Assembly: GCA_944384815.1 (NCBI GenBank) | Contig: CALWUW010000025.1 | Coordinates: forward strand, 124,001 to 188,000 | DNA length: 64,000 nucleotides | Reading direction: 5' to 3' | From: an uncultured Clostridia bacterium | Lineage (GTDB): Bacteria; Bacillota; Clostridia; Oscillospirales; Acutalibacteraceae | The notes under the pieces: generated by a model | The model's input: the letters and a program-made list of their open reading frames with translations, nothing else | Database searches by the model: none | What the model was told of the DNA's origin: nothing | Position numbers and translations under genes: made by a program | Shown here: positions 16,424 through 26,778 of the stretch, one piece after another | Numbering within the stretch: position 1 is the first letter of the stretch | Layout of the letters: each line of letters begins with the position of its first letter

Positions 16424-17842
16424 TCACGACTCCGCCGGCTTTTGGGTGATCCATACCGAAATTGCTTCCGTTTCTTTCCCTTTTGAAAGCGCATCGCAGG
16501 GCCCGATCCCCTGGATCCAGAGGATTTGGGAGCTGCCTTTTTCCGCCAATAACAAACGGGTATCCCGCTCTTCAGGGGGAATGCCCTGTTCGCCGAAAAA
16601 TTTCCCCAGCGGCTTGGTCACTCCTCTGCCGGGAGGACGGAAAAAGTCTCCTTGGCGGCGATAGCGCAAAATTCCGTTACACCGTATTGTATCATATAAA
16701 TCCCGATTATTAAATAACAAATTATTAATTTTCCCGGCAGAATTTGGATTTTTGTGCCCCGCTTCTTCCAAAACTACCTGGGTCCCGTCGGGTAAAACAG
16801 CTTTCCCCTGCCGCAGCGGCGCTTCCCAACAGGAATTCCCTTCCCCTGGTATCTGCTTTTTCCGAGAAACCTCCACAAACACCCGGTTTCCCTTGGCAAC
16901 AAGCCGCCGGTTTCCCGGGACATCCACCGCCCCTTCTCCGCGAATGCAAGCAATGGCTTTTTCAATATGCCAGGCATCCAGCCGCACGCCTTCCTCTCCC
17001 TTAAACAGAAGGGAAACCACCCGGCTCAGCACCGGTTCCAGTTCTTCGGCCAGTTTCAGGCGGCTCCATCCATAGGGCAGCCGGGCGTTCGCCAGAGCCT
17101 TTTCCGCCAAGGAAATCAGGAATTGCTGGTCTTGGGCAAGATGCAGAGACATCCGGAATACGCTTTCCTCCAATCTGGGGTTTAAAGCCCGCAAAACCGG
17201 AACCGCTTCCAAACGAAGACGATTCCGGTCATATTCCGGCAAAGCATTTGTGCTATCCGTTACAAAATCCAGCCCGTAGCATCTGCAATACTGCTCCACT
17301 TCCTGCCGGGAAATCCCCAGCAAAGGCCGCAGGATATTCCCCCGGACTGCAGGAATGCCGATCAACCCCTGGGTGCCGGTTCCTTTTGCCAAATGAAACA
17401 ATACCGTTTCCGTTAAATCGGAAGCCGTATGGGCCGTGGCGATTTTTCCGGTTTCACCGGCTGCCTGCCGGAAGGCCGTATAACGCACTATCCGCCCGCA
17501 TTCCTCCAGGGACATTCCTTTTTCCCGGGCCAAACGGCCTACATCCTCCGCAACAATGCGCAGAGGGAGACCCAATCGGCTGCAGAAATCCTCCGCAAAC
17601 CTTTGGTCCCGAAAGCTTTCCTCCCCTCGCAGCAAATGGTTCACATGAAGAGGAAGCAGGGAGATTCCATAGTCTTCCCGATGATTCCATAAAAAATGCA
17701 AAAGGCAGGTAGAATCCGCCCCTCCGGAAAACCCCACCACCACACAGCTTCCCACAGGCAGCATGGCATAACGGCAGATCTGCTGATGGATTTTTTCCTC
17801 GATACCGGCGGCTTCCGCCGCTTTCACCGGTGCTTTATTCAC
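16424..17842 (-). CDS. tilS: tRNA(Ile)-lysidine synthetase
   Basis: This 472-residue N-type ATP pyrophosphatase attaches lysine to C34 of tRNA-Ile(CAU), converting it from methionine to isoleucine decoding; it is essential. The SGGADS motif lies at residues 39-44, and the C-terminal TilS domain (RRQGDFFRPPGRGVTKPLGKFF region) is present. It starts with GTG at 17842, overlapping the dnaB stop by 8 bases, with AGGAGGT nine bases upstream inside dnaB, so translation is probably coupled. Confidence 0.93.
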   Translation of the reverse strand: MNKAPVKAAEAAGIEEKIHQQICRYAMLPVGSCVVVGFSGGADSTCLLHFLWNHREDYGISLLPLHVNHLLRGEESFRDQRFAEDFCSRLGLPLRIVAEDVGRLAREKGMSLEECGRIVRYTAFRQAAGETGKIATAHTASDLTETVLFHLAKGTGTQGLIGIPAVRGNILRPLLGISRQEVEQYCRCYGLDFVTDSTNALPEYDRNRLRLEAVPVLRALNPRLEESVFRMSLHLAQDQQFLISLAEKALANARLPYGWSRLKLAEELEPVLSRVVSLLFKGEEGVRLDAWHIEKAIACIRGEGAVDVPGNRRLVAKGNRVFVEVSRKKQIPGEGNSCWEAPLRQGKAVLPDGTQVVLEEAGHKNPNSAGKINNLLFNNRDLYDTIRCNGILRYRRQGDFFRPPGRGVTKPLGKFFGEQGIPPEERDTRLLLAEKGSSQILWIQGIGPCDALSKGKETEAISVWITQKPAES

Positions 17843-19211
17843 TGCGGAAAACCTCCTGGGCTGTAAACCGCATAAATTCTCCCTGCCAATGGAGAGGAAT
17901 GGTCTTTGTCTCGCCGTGACGGTTCTTGGCTACGATACATTCGCCGCTGTTTTTATCCGTTTCCGCCTGTCCGCCGCCTCGCTCGCTGGAATAATAATCC
18001 TCACGATACAAAAACAGAACAATATCCGCGTCCTGTTCAATAGAGCCGGAGTCCCGCAGGTCGGAAAGCATGGGGCGGTGGTTGCCCGCCCGCTTTTCAC
18101 TGTCTCTGGCCAACTGGGAAAGAGCCAAAACCGGAATGTTCAGTTCCTTGGCCATAATTTTCAGCCCTCGGGTGATTTCCGAAATTTCCTGCACGCGGTT
18201 TCCGTCGTTCCGGCGATTAGAACCGGACATCAGCTGCAAATAGTCTATAATCACAAGATCCACATCCCGCAGGCGGCGAAGCTTGGCTTTGATCTCCGGC
18301 ACGGTGATGGACGGCGTATCGTCCAGATAAATCTGTGTTCCGGATAAAATATCCCCCGCCTCGATCAGGCGGATCCATTCATCCTCATCCAGTTTTCCCG
18401 TACGCAGTTTGGTTCCGCCTACCATCGCTTCCGTGGACAGCAAACGGGAGCAAAGCTGCTCCTTGCCCATTTCCAAGGAAAATACGGCTACGGTCTTTTT
18501 GGCCTTCACCGCCGCATGCCGGGCAATATTCAGGGCAAAGCTGGTTTTACCCATACCAGGCCGCGCTCCCAACAGGATAAAGTCCGTGCGGTTCAGGCCG
18601 GTAATGGTATCATCCAGCTCGCCGATTCCCGTAGGGACGCCTTTATACTGGTCGCTGTCCGGAGAATTCAGCTTGTCCAAACGATCAAAGGTTTCGATGA
18701 TCACCTCGTTGAGCTTCTGCAGCCCCTGCATATTTTTGCCTCTGCGAATATCAAAAATACGCTGTTCGGCGGAATCCAGAAGCGCGGAAGCATCCACCGT
18801 TCCGTCTGAGGCTTCCTCCACAATATCCCGGGCTGTAGTGATCAAGGTGCGCACATCGTATTTATCCCGGACGATCCGGGCATATACTTCCACATTGCTG
18901 ATGGAAGGAACCAACTGCACCAGCTGCAACAGATAGGTTTTTCCGCTGGATTCATCGAACCCCTTCTGTTCCTTCAGCCTTTCCAAAACGGTAACGAAGT
19001 CCACTGGCAGCCCCATGGTGAACATATCCATCATCACGGAATAAATCAAGCTGTTGTTTACCTGATAAAAATACTCCGGACGGGGCAGGATCTCCGCTAC
19101 CCGATCCAAACAGGAGGAATCCAGCAAAACGGCGCCCAAAACCGATTGTTCCGCTTCCGGAGAGAAAGGCAGATTCAACCCGTTATAGGAATTTACCGCT
19201 GTTTCGGCCAT
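17835..19211 (-). CDS. dnaB: Replicative DNA helicase DnaB
   Basis: This 458-residue hexameric 5'-3' helicase unwinds DNA at the replication fork. The N-terminal DnaB domain (LPFSPEAEQSVLGAVLLD) is followed by the RecA-like domain with Walker A GARPGMGKTS, Walker B VDLVIIDYLQLM, and the C-terminal DSGSIEQDADIVLFLYR segment. The start ATG has AAAGGAGGA upstream. No intein is seen. Its place behind gdpP and rplI is the conserved Firmicutes arrangement. Confidence 0.95.
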   Translation of the reverse strand: MAETAVNSYNGLNLPFSPEAEQSVLGAVLLDSSCLDRVAEILPRPEYFYQVNNSLIYSVMMDMFTMGLPVDFVTVLERLKEQKGFDESSGKTYLLQLVQLVPSISNVEVYARIVRDKYDVRTLITTARDIVEEASDGTVDASALLDSAEQRIFDIRRGKNMQGLQKLNEVIIETFDRLDKLNSPDSDQYKGVPTGIGELDDTITGLNRTDFILLGARPGMGKTSFALNIARHAAVKAKKTVAVFSLEMGKEQLCSRLLSTEAMVGGTKLRTGKLDEDEWIRLIEAGDILSGTQIYLDDTPSITVPEIKAKLRRLRDVDLVIIDYLQLMSGSNRRNDGNRVQEISEITRGLKIMAKELNIPVLALSQLARDSEKRAGNHRPMLSDLRDSGSIEQDADIVLFLYREDYYSSERGGGQAETDKNSGECIVAKNRHGETKTIPLHWQGEFMRFTAQEVFRSE

Positions 19212-19279
19212 TTTAACATCCTCCTTTCAAAAGCAGATCCTTCACCGGCGCTTTCCAGCCCCGGCCTGCGTTCGTTTCC

Positions 19280-19723
19280 TTATGCTTCACCTACAACCGC
19301 GTAAAAGGTAGCGGAAACGCCGGTATACAGTTTGATCTCACAAGTATAGGTTCCAAAAGCCTTAATGTCATCGGAGACGATCTTCCGGCGGTCCACTTCC
19401 ACACCAAACTGCTCTTTCAGAGCTTCCGCAATTTCTTTGGACGTAATGGACCCGAACAGCTTTCCTCCCTGCCCGGCCTTGGCTGTAAGCTTTACATTTT
19501 TTCCCGCTATTTTAGCGGCCGCGTCTTTGGCGGCCTGGGTCTCCACCTGAATCTTATGCGCCTTGGCCTCTTCCGCATTTTTCAGCTCGTTCATAGCCTG
19601 GGCGTTGGCTTCCTTAGCCAGCTTTCTGGGGAACAGAAAATTGCGGGCATACCCGTCGGAAACCGTTACCAATTCGCCTTTTTTTCCAGATCCTTTTACA
19701 TCTGCCAACAAAACAACTTTCAT
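19280..19723 (-). CDS. rplI: 50S ribosomal protein L9
   Basis: This 147-residue protein binds 23S rRNA and spans the ribosome surface. Its N-terminal domain ([30 protein letters not shown] region) is followed by a long connecting helix and the C-terminal domain with [15 protein letters not shown] chose the ATG at 19723, which follows TTGGAGGTAGCAAA; an upstream in-frame start at 19756 would include this ribosome site as coding. Normal length. Confidence 0.95.
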   Translation of the reverse strand: MKVVLLADVKGSGKKGELVTVSDGYARNFLFPRKLAKEANAQAMNELKNAEEAKAHKIQVETQAAKDAAAKIAGKNVKLTAKAGQGGKLFGSITSKEIAEALKEQFGVEVDRRKIVSDDIKAFGTYTCEIKLYTGVSATFYAVVGEA

Positions 19724-19825
19724 TTTGCTACCTCCAAATATTCTACTCCCGATCACAAAAATCGGAAATGAAAAAACATAAAATTTTATCCCGGCAGGCT
19801 CAAAACTTTTTTCAGAAGATCAGGC

Positions 19826-21799
19826 TCAGTTTTTACGGTACAAAGAGTCTTCGCCCACTTCCTGCGCCGCTTTCTTTACCTGCTGCAAAGCTTCCGCCAC
19901 ACCAATATTCCGAAGCTGGGCGCCGGCCATGGTCAAATGGCCTCCGCCTCCTAATTTTTCCATCACCAGTTGCACGTTCAAATCCCCCAGACTTCTGGCG
20001 GAAATGTTCACACCGCCGTTATCCGCGAAAAGGACAAAGGACGCCGCCACCCCCTGAATGGTCAAAAGTTCATCTGCGGCCTGGGCGGCAATGATACGCA
20101 GATCCGGAAAACTCTTCTCTGTATAAGCAAATGCGCAGCGCTCATGAATTTCCGCACTGGAAACGATTTCCTGCTTTGCCCGATAGGTTTCCAAAGAATC
20201 CGAAAACATCCGCTTGACTTCCACGGTGTCTGCGCCCCTTCGCCGAAGAAACGCTGCGGCTTCAAAGGTTCGCACGCCGGTTTTCAGCACGAAATTCTTG
20301 GTATCCAGCATAATACCGGAAAGAAGCGCTTCCGCTTCCTTTCTGGAAAGACAGGTCTCTTCTATGTACTGCACCAATTCCGTTACCATCTCACTGGCGG
20401 AGCTGGCATAAGGCTCATGGTAAAATACCACCGCGTTGTTGATATGGCGAACCATCATCCGGTGATGGTCAATGATCACGATTCGGGAAACCTTTTCCAA
20501 AAGCTCTGGACTTTCCACAAAATCCGGGGAATGGGTATCCACCACAATCAGCATGGATTTCGGCGTAACCATTCCGTTAGCGTCTTCCGGAGAAATAAAC
20601 ACCCTCTGCTCTCCTCCCTGATGATCCATCAGAGAAAGAATAGGCTGGGCCAGGCTTTGCGGCCGGGATATTACCACATAGGCCGGTCTGTGCAATGCTT
20701 TTGACGCCGCGCTCCAAAGGCCCACTGCTGCTCCCACGCTGTCCAGATCGGAAAATTTATGCCCCATGATAAACACCGCGTCACTGGCCTTGATATGATC
20801 GGACAATGTAGCCGCGATGACCCGGGTCCGCACCTTATCCCGCTTTTCCACGCCCTTGGAAAGGCCGCCGAAAAACTCGTAGGTATCTCCCTTTTGCTTC
20901 ATAGCCACCTGGTCTCCGCCGCGCCCCAAAGCCATATCCAGCGCCTTACGAGCCCACTGCTCGGCTTCCTGGAAATTCCGGGCTCCTCTGCCGATACCAA
21001 TGGAAACTGTAGCGCTGCGGCGTTCATCCGCCTTTACGCTGCGCACCGCATCCAAAATCTCAAAGCGTTTTTCCGCCGCCGCACGAATATGCCCTTCGTC
21101 CGTCAAGATAATGTAACGCCCGCCGTTCATTCTCTTTAAAAAGCCGCCCATGGAAATGGCCCATTGGGTCAGCTTGGATTCCACTTCCGAAGCAATACGG
21201 GCATCCTGAGAACCGTCGGAATCCTGGGAAAGCTCCTCGCGATTGTCAAAATGCGCGATAGCCACCACAGGCCGGGTTTCCGTATAGACCCGATGGATCT
21301 CTTTATAGTAGGTATCGTCTACAAAGTACAGCGCAGCGCCTTTTTCCGTCTTTACCCCGAACACCGTGAACTTTTTCTCCCCCACGGTCACATCCACACC
21401 GGAGCCTTCCACGATCTGGCGCACATTTTTAGGGTAAATGAATCGGACGATATTTTCCCCGTAAACATCCTTCCTTCCGCTGACACCGCTTCGGAAAGCG
21501 CCATTATACCAAACAATATCTCCTTTATCCCCAATAATCACCACCGGCAGGGAAAAGGAATCCAATTCCTGGCATACTTCTCCCCCAAGGATCTGTTTGG
21601 CCGACCGGGCGGCTGCCTGCACATGGGCCCGAAACCGCAGATTTACGATAAGAAGCAGCAAAGCCTCCAAGGCAAAAATCCCCAAGCTGATATACGCAAG
21701 AAGCATTTGCCCCAAGTACCAGCTGGCGGCTGCCAAACCCAAAATGGGAATGGTAAAAATATAATAGAAGGGCGTAGAACTCCAGACCTTATTTTTCAC
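19826..21799 (-). CDS. gdpP: Cyclic-di-AMP phosphodiesterase GdpP
   Basis: This 657-residue membrane protein hydrolyses c-di-AMP, a second messenger for potassium and turgor control. In order it has two N-terminal membrane helices (about residues 8-52), a PAS-like sensor, a degenerate GGDEF domain, a DHH domain (GHKFSDLDS at 346-354, DHHR at 444-447) and a DHHA1 domain ending in GGGGHLTMAG. The canonical GGDEF motif is absent, as usual for GdpP. It starts with GTG preceded by AAAGGGG. It lies in an operon between rnj and rplI. Confidence 0.93.
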   Translation of the reverse strand: MKNKVWSSTPFYYIFTIPILGLAAASWYLGQMLLAYISLGIFALEALLLLIVNLRFRAHVQAAARSAKQILGGEVCQELDSFSLPVVIIGDKGDIVWYNGAFRSGVSGRKDVYGENIVRFIYPKNVRQIVEGSGVDVTVGEKKFTVFGVKTEKGAALYFVDDTYYKEIHRVYTETRPVVAIAHFDNREELSQDSDGSQDARIASEVESKLTQWAISMGGFLKRMNGGRYIILTDEGHIRAAAEKRFEILDAVRSVKADERRSATVSIGIGRGARNFQEAEQWARKALDMALGRGGDQVAMKQKGDTYEFFGGLSKGVEKRDKVRTRVIAATLSDHIKASDAVFIMGHKFSDLDSVGAAVGLWSAASKALHRPAYVVISRPQSLAQPILSLMDHQGGEQRVFISPEDANGMVTPKSMLIVVDTHSPDFVESPELLEKVSRIVIIDHHRMMVRHINNAVVFYHEPYASSASEMVTELVQYIEETCLSRKEAEALLSGIMLDTKNFVLKTGVRTFEAAAFLRRRGADTVEVKRMFSDSLETYRAKQEIVSSAEIHERCAFAYTEKSFPDLRIIAAQAADELLTIQGVAASFVLFADNGGVNISARSLGDLNVQLVMEKLGGGGHLTMAGAQLRNIGVAEALQQVKKAAQEVGEDSLYRKN

Positions 21800-21848
21800 T
21801 GCGCTTGCCCCTTTCTCAGAAAATCTGGCAAGATTTGAAAGCGATTCG

Positions 21849-23882
21849 TCACACTTCCATGATAATGGGAAGAATCATAGGACTGCGGCGGGTTCTGTCA
21901 TACAACATCCGGGAAAGAGAATCCCGAATCCGGGTTTTCAGCGTGCCCCAATCGTGGATCCCGTTTTCCGCGCAGTCTTCCACTACTCTCTGCACCATTT
22001 CCCGGGCCTCATCCAACAAAGGCTCGCTTTCCTTTACATACACAAATCCACGGGATACTACATCCGGACCGGCGATAAGATGGCCGTCCTCCTCGGAGAT
22101 GGTACACACCACTACGATCAATCCATCTTCTCCCAGATGCTTTCGATCCCGGAGAACGATGCTGCCTACATCTCCCACGCCCAGACCGTCCACCAGGACC
22201 CGTCCGGCGGGAACCGTGCCTGCGGGGCGGAGATACGCTTCATTCAGCTCCACTACATCTCCGATATTGCCGATATAGATATTGGTATTCGGAACCCCCA
22301 TGGAGCGGGCCAGATTTGCATGCTTCCGCAGCATTTTCTGTTCTCCGTGAACAGGGATGAAATACTTGGGCTTCACGATGCCCTGCATGATCCGAAGCTC
22401 ATCCTGGCAGGCGTGGCCGGATACATGCACCTCATACATGGATTCATATACCACTTCGCAGCCGCGTTTCATCAGCTCATCCACAACGTTGCCCACGGTC
22501 TTCTCATTGCCGGGAATGGGCCGGGCGGAGATGATAATAAAGTCCCCCGGGCCTACCTCCACCTTCCGATGGTCCGCGAAAGCCATTCGGGCCAAGGCAC
22601 TCATGGGCTCTCCCTGGCTGCCGGTGGTGACCAGAACGACCTGCTCTTTGGGATAGCGGTTCAGAAGATCAATATCAATGAGAACGCCTTCCGGAACGTT
22701 CAGATAACCAAGCTCCACGGCGATTCCCATAACATTCAGCATGGAGCGACCGGAAAGAGCCACTTTTCGGCCATATCGCACAGCGCAGTTAATGATCTGC
22801 TGCACTCGGGCAATGTTGGAAGCAAATGTGGCAATAATGATCCGGCTGTTTTCCGCTCGTTTAAACAGGCTTTCAAAGGAACTGTCCACTTTTTGCTCCG
22901 TCATGGTATAGCCCGGACGTTCCGCATTGGTGGAGTCCGCCAAAAGCGCCAGCACGCCTTCCTTTCCCAGCTGAGCGAACCGGCCCAGATCGATCATCTC
23001 ACCGGTGGCCGGCGTGCAGTCAATCTTGAAATCTCCCGTATGCACCAATACGCCTGCGGGAGAATGCACCGCGAAAGAAACCGCGTCCGGGATTGAGTGG
23101 TTGACATGAATGAATTCCACACGCATACATCCGGCGGGAATTACAGACCCCGGGCCGGCCACATTCAGCCGCACCTTTCCCAGCAGCCCATGTTCCCGAA
23201 GCTTGCCTTCGATCAAGCCGCAGGTGAGCCTTGTGGCATAAACCGGAAGATTTACCTTTTTCAAAAGATACGGAAGCGCTCCGATATGGTCTTCATGGCC
23301 GTGGGTAATAAAGATCCCCCGGATCTTCTCGGCGTTCCGTTCCACAAACGTAAAGTCCGGCAACACCAAGTCCACACCCAGCATATCGCCATCCGGAAAT
23401 GCCATGCCGCAATCCACAATGATCATATCCTCTTCGCATTCCAGAAGGGTAAAGTTTTTCCCCACTTCATTCAAGCCGCCCAGAAAATAGAGCCGCATAG
23501 AGGGCTTGGGCTGCTCAGGCTGCTGTTTTTTTCCTCTGCGGGAACTGCGAGGCGCAGCCGTGTTCTGCGTTTCCTTGGTTTTTGCAGGCTGAGAGGGCTT
23601 TCGGGAAATCTTCTTTCCTTCCGTTTTTCCGGAAACCTCTTCCTTTTTCCCTTTCAGGGAAGCACTTACATTTTTGGCTCCGCCTTTTTCAGAAGAAACC
23701 GATTTAATCCCCGGAGTCATCCTCCTTCTGCCCGGTGCGTCCTTTTTGCGGTTTTGGGCTTTTTGCGGTTCGGAAGCCGTCTCTTTCTGCGTTTTAGCGG
23801 ACTGTGCCGGTCTTTTCCCGGAAACTTCTACTTTCCCATACAAGGCTGTATGGGGAACATTTTCTTTCTTTTTTTCTGTCAA
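21849..23882 (-). CDS. rnj: Ribonuclease J with a long basic N-terminal extension
   Basis: This is a metallo-beta-lactamase/beta-CASP ribonuclease of about 677 residues (5'-3' exo- and endonuclease) central to Firmicutes mRNA turnover. The catalytic domain begins near residue 128 (MRLYFLGGLNEVGKN) and has HGHEDH at 194-199, plus the later HVSGHACQDE and FIPVHGE segments. Before it lies an unusual tail of about 127 residues, rich in Lys, Ser, Glu and Arg and without predicted fold. I chose the TTG at 23882, where GGAGG gives a spacing of 8; a TTG five codons earlier overlaps that box. First gene of the rnj-ftsH operon. Confidence 0.92.
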   Translation of the reverse strand: MTEKKKENVPHTALYGKVEVSGKRPAQSAKTQKETASEPQKAQNRKKDAPGRRRMTPGIKSVSSEKGGAKNVSASLKGKKEEVSGKTEGKKISRKPSQPAKTKETQNTAAPRSSRRGKKQQPEQPKPSMRLYFLGGLNEVGKNFTLLECEEDMIIVDCGMAFPDGDMLGVDLVLPDFTFVERNAEKIRGIFITHGHEDHIGALPYLLKKVNLPVYATRLTCGLIEGKLREHGLLGKVRLNVAGPGSVIPAGCMRVEFIHVNHSIPDAVSFAVHSPAGVLVHTGDFKIDCTPATGEMIDLGRFAQLGKEGVLALLADSTNAERPGYTMTEQKVDSSFESLFKRAENSRIIIATFASNIARVQQIINCAVRYGRKVALSGRSMLNVMGIAVELGYLNVPEGVLIDIDLLNRYPKEQVVLVTTGSQGEPMSALARMAFADHRKVEVGPGDFIIISARPIPGNEKTVGNVVDELMKRGCEVVYESMYEVHVSGHACQDELRIMQGIVKPKYFIPVHGEQKMLRKHANLARSMGVPNTNIYIGNIGDVVELNEAYLRPAGTVPAGRVLVDGLGVGDVGSIVLRDRKHLGEDGLIVVVCTISEEDGHLIAGPDVVSRGFVYVKESEPLLDEAREMVQRVVEDCAENGIHDWGTLKTRIRDSLSRMLYDRTRRSPMILPIIMEV

Positions 23883-24112
23883 TGTATAAACCTCCAATTA
23901 TGCTTTCGTAAAGCATCCGCAAAACTTCAGATGCTTTAATAGTCCTAATCATTCCAATGTCTTGATGCTCCTTCTTTGCTGAGAGTCCTGCCGAGAGTTT
24001 CGCTGCGCTTTTCGCGCAGGTATGTATTTCAAATACAAAAAGCTTCTTTTTTCTTCTCCGGTAGAATTTCTCCGAAGAATGAGAACGCTTTATAATACGG
24101 GCATAAGTATAC
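23883..24112 (-). promoter_or_regulatory. Long 5' leader of rnj
   Basis: About 230 bases separate the predicted transcription start from the rnj start codon. Visible elements are a GCGC-GAAA-AGCGC tetraloop-like hairpin and an AGCATC ... GATGCT stem close to the ribosome binding site, and no U-tract terminator. It may serve feedback control by RNase J, as is known for RNase E in Proteobacteria, but no known riboswitch is recognisable. Confidence 0.4.
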
Positions 24113-24119
24113 AACTATA

Positions 24120-24148
24120 ATTGTACATGGAATGAATAAGGCTGTCAA
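24120..24148 (-). promoter_or_regulatory. Near-consensus sigma-A promoter of the rnj-ftsH operon
   Basis: On the minus strand TTGACA (24143-24148) and TACAAT (24120-24125) are separated by 17 bases. Confidence 0.75.
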
Positions 24149-24361
24149 GTGAAGCCCGGGGCTGAGCAGTCCTTCCCAAAAACCGGTTTCGCCTTAACAG
24201 CAGGGGTTTTACCTAAAACTTTTTCGGCTGTTTTTTCGTTTTCAGTATTGCCAGTTTCCTGCAATTTACTCTTTCCTCAAATTCCATTCTTTTTTGTGCA
24301 ACAAACAAAGAATCTGTGTTATACTTATATGTATTCTTAGGGAAAGAAAAGGAGACCCCTT

Positions 24362-24835
24362 ATGAAAAATATTGAGCTATTTACAGACGGCGCCTGTTCC
24401 GGAAATCCCGGCCCCGGGGGCTGGGGGGCGATTCTCCGGTGGAATGGCCACGAAAAGACCCTCTCCGGGGGCGAAAAACACACCACCAACAACCGCATGG
24501 AGCTTTCCGCTGTGATCGCCGGGCTGAAACAGCTGAAAGAACCTTGTCAGGTGGTCCTTTGCAGCGATTCCAAATATGTTTGCGACGCCATCTCCAAAGG
24601 CTGGGCGCAGAAATGGAAGCAAAACGGCTGGCGAAAAGGGGATAAATCTCCGGCTCTGAACAGCGACCTTTGGGAGGAACTTCTTGGCCTTTTGGAAATT
24701 CACTCCGTCTCCATTCACTGGGTCCGGGGGCACGCAGGGCATCCGGAAAATGAGCGCTGCGACGCTATGGCTGTGGCTGAAGCGGCCAAGGCCGCCGGGG
24801 CTTCGGATGCCGCCGGTGTGGCGGACGCAAAATAA
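24362..24835 (+). CDS. rnhA: Ribonuclease HI
   Basis: This 157-residue enzyme removes RNA from RNA-DNA hybrids. The four catalytic carboxylates are in place: Asp9 ([11 protein letters not shown]), Glu47 (NNRMELSAV), Asp69 (CSDSKYV) and Asp134 (NERCDAMA). The basic handle region [10 protein letters not shown] is present. The C-terminus ends in an alanine- and aspartate-rich tail ([17 protein letters not shown]) beyond the fold. The start ATG has AAAGGAGA upstream. It is read divergently from rnj. Confidence 0.95.
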   Translation: MKNIELFTDGACSGNPGPGGWGAILRWNGHEKTLSGGEKHTTNNRMELSAVIAGLKQLKEPCQVVLCSDSKYVCDAISKGWAQKWKQNGWRKGDKSPALNSDLWEELLGLLEIHSVSIHWVRGHAGHPENERCDAMAVAEAAKAAGASDAAGVADAK

Positions 24836-24931
24836 CCCTTTGAATTTCCGGCTTCAGGGGTTGAAATCTATACTAAATTGGTGTATATTAGCCTTGCACC
24901 GTTCTTTTGTCCTTTTTCTGTTTTCCGGAAT

Positions 24932-24975
24932 CTCTCAGCAAGCTCTTAACAAGCCCTCAACAGGTGCTCAACACT
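24932..24975. repeat. Degenerate 11-bp tandem repeat, four units
   Basis: Units CTCTCAGCAAG, CTCTTAACAAG, CCCTCAACAGG and TGCTCAACACT follow each other between rnhA and the cysteine desulfurase gene. Confidence 0.65.
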
Positions 24976-25035
24976 TATTACCGGGAACGTCCAAGACAAA
25001 ATGAATGAGTTTACAAAGATAAAGGATGAATCCTC

Positions 25036-26256
25036 ATGGAAAATAAAACTGCTTCTCCCGCCGTGGTTTATGCGGATAATGCGGCTACTACTCCCGTTTC
25101 TCCCGCTGTCTTCCACGCGATGGAGCCCTATTTTACCCAGTATTACGGCAACCCTTCCAGCATTTATTCTGTAGGACGCCAGGCCAAAAAGGCTTTGGAG
25201 TCCTCCCGGGAAACCATCGCCGCTTGTCTGGGCGCACAGCCTTCGGAGATCTTTTTCACTTCCGGAGGAAGCGAATCGGATAACTGGGCTATCCGCGGCG
25301 CCGCTTTGAAAATGGCCCAAAAAGGAAAAAAGCATATTATCACCAGCCGGTTTGAACACCATGCCGTGCTGCACACCTGCCAGGCTTTGGAAAAAGAAGG
25401 TTTTTCCGTCACATACCTGGATGTTCACAGCGACGGTATCGTTCGTCCGGAGGAGGTGCGCTCCGCCATTCGGGAGGACACCGCTCTGGTAACCATCATG
25501 TATGCCAACAACGAGATCGGCACTTTGCAGCCCATTGAGGAAATCGGAAGGATCTGCCGGGAAAAGGGCGTGTGGTTCCATACGGACGCTGTCCAGGCCG
25601 TGACCCACGTTCCCATTGATGTAAAGGCGCAGTGCATTGATTTTCTTTCCCTTTCAGCCCATAAATTTCATGGTCCCAAAGGCGTAGGGGTTCTCTACTG
25701 CCGCCAGGGAATCGTTTTGCCCAATCTGATCCACGGCGGCGCCCAGGAGCGGAATCGCCGCGCCGGAACCGAAAACGTTGCCGGCATTGTAGGCATGGCC
25801 GCCGCCCTTCAGGAAGGCTGCCGCACCATGGAAGAACGCCGGCTTCGTCTCACCGCTATGCGGGACAGGCTGATCCAGGGAATTCTTCAGATTCCCCGCA
25901 GCCGCCTGAACGGAGATCCTGTAAAGCGTCTGCCGGGCAACGCCAGTTTCTGCTTTGAAGGCGTGGAGGGCGAATCCGTTCTGCTGATGCTGGATATGCA
26001 GGGGATCTGCGCTTCTTCCGGCTCCGCCTGCACTTCCGGCTCTCTGGATCCCAGCCATGTGCTGCTGGCTATTGGGCTTCCCCATGAAATTGCCCACGGT
26101 TCCCTCCGTCTCTCTTTCAGCGATCAAAACACGGAGGAAGACATTGATCGGATCCTGGAAGTGCTCCCTCCGCTGATCCAGCGGCTCCGGGCTATGAGTC
26201 CCCTTTGGGAGCGGATCGAAAACGGTCAGATTGCGTATACCGTCCGGGAATTCTGA
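25036..26256 (+). CDS. Cysteine desulfurase (NifS/IscS type)
   Basis: This 406-residue PLP enzyme takes sulfur from cysteine and passes it as persulfide to the Fe-S scaffold. The PLP lysine is Lys210 in [12 protein letters not shown], and the persulfide cysteine is Cys332 in [10 protein letters not shown], on the long mobile loop of class I enzymes. It is followed 64 bases later by an IscU/NifU-type scaffold gene, so the pair is the housekeeping Fe-S assembly module. It probably also supplies clusters to the hydrogenase-maturase/nitrogenase-like proteins of 38255-47310. No iscR gene is seen beside it. Confidence 0.94.
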   Translation: MENKTASPAVVYADNAATTPVSPAVFHAMEPYFTQYYGNPSSIYSVGRQAKKALESSRETIAACLGAQPSEIFFTSGGSESDNWAIRGAALKMAQKGKKHIITSRFEHHAVLHTCQALEKEGFSVTYLDVHSDGIVRPEEVRSAIREDTALVTIMYANNEIGTLQPIEEIGRICREKGVWFHTDAVQAVTHVPIDVKAQCIDFLSLSAHKFHGPKGVGVLYCRQGIVLPNLIHGGAQERNRRAGTENVAGIVGMAAALQEGCRTMEERRLRLTAMRDRLIQGILQIPRSRLNGDPVKRLPGNASFCFEGVEGESVLLMLDMQGICASSGSACTSGSLDPSHVLLAIGLPHEIAHGSLRLSFSDQNTEEDIDRILEVLPPLIQRLRAMSPLWERIENGQIAYTVREF

Positions 26257-26320
26257 CGTTCCCCGCCAGTTATTCTACCGGACAGCAACGATTTTTTGAA
26301 GTTTAAAGGAGGTTTTCCCT

Positions 26321-26752
26321 ATGGCATACAGTGAAAAAGTAATGGAACATTTTGCAAATCCGCGGAATGTGGGAGAAATTCCGGACGCAGACGGCGTAGG
26401 TGAAGTAGGAAACCCCAAATGCGGAGATATTATGCGGATGTATATTAAGGTCACCGGCAATGTGATCAGCGACGTAAAATTCAAGACCTTCGGCTGCGGC
26501 GCCGCCATTGCCACCAGCTCCATGGCCACGGAAATGGTCAAAGGCAAAACCATTGAAGAAGCCCTGAAGCTTACCAACAAAGCCGTTATGGAAGCTCTGG
26601 ACGGCCTGCCGGCAGTAAAAGTGCACTGCTCGGTTCTGGCGGAACAGGCTATCAAATCCGCTGTTTCCGATTATTACCGGAAAAGAGGGATCGACCCCAC
26701 CCCCATTGTAGGCGAGATCCCGGAGTGTGAGGAAGGCGCTTGCTCCCTGTAA
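26321..26752 (+). CDS. Fe-S cluster assembly scaffold (IscU/NifU N-terminal type)
   Basis: This 143-residue protein builds [2Fe-2S] and [4Fe-4S] clusters from sulfur delivered by the preceding desulfurase. The three cluster cysteines are Cys34 (NPKCGD), Cys59 (TFGCGAA) and Cys103 (VHCSVLAEQA), with the conserved Asp36. The C-terminus ends with an extra acidic CEEGACSL tail carrying two more cysteines. The start ATG follows AAAGGAGG. A strong terminator comes after the stop. Confidence 0.94.
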   Translation: MAYSEKVMEHFANPRNVGEIPDADGVGEVGNPKCGDIMRMYIKVTGNVISDVKFKTFGCGAAIATSSMATEMVKGKTIEEALKLTNKAVMEALDGLPAVKVHCSVLAEQAIKSAVSDYYRKRGIDPTPIVGEIPECEEGACSL

Positions 26753-26778
26753 CACATTTGAAAAACGCAAAACCATAA

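Noticed and set aside
23794..24114. Minus-strand frame of 106 codons covering the rnj leader and the 5' end of rnj
   Set aside because: It overlaps the rnj start in another frame and shows no family resemblance; the space is better explained as the rnj leader.
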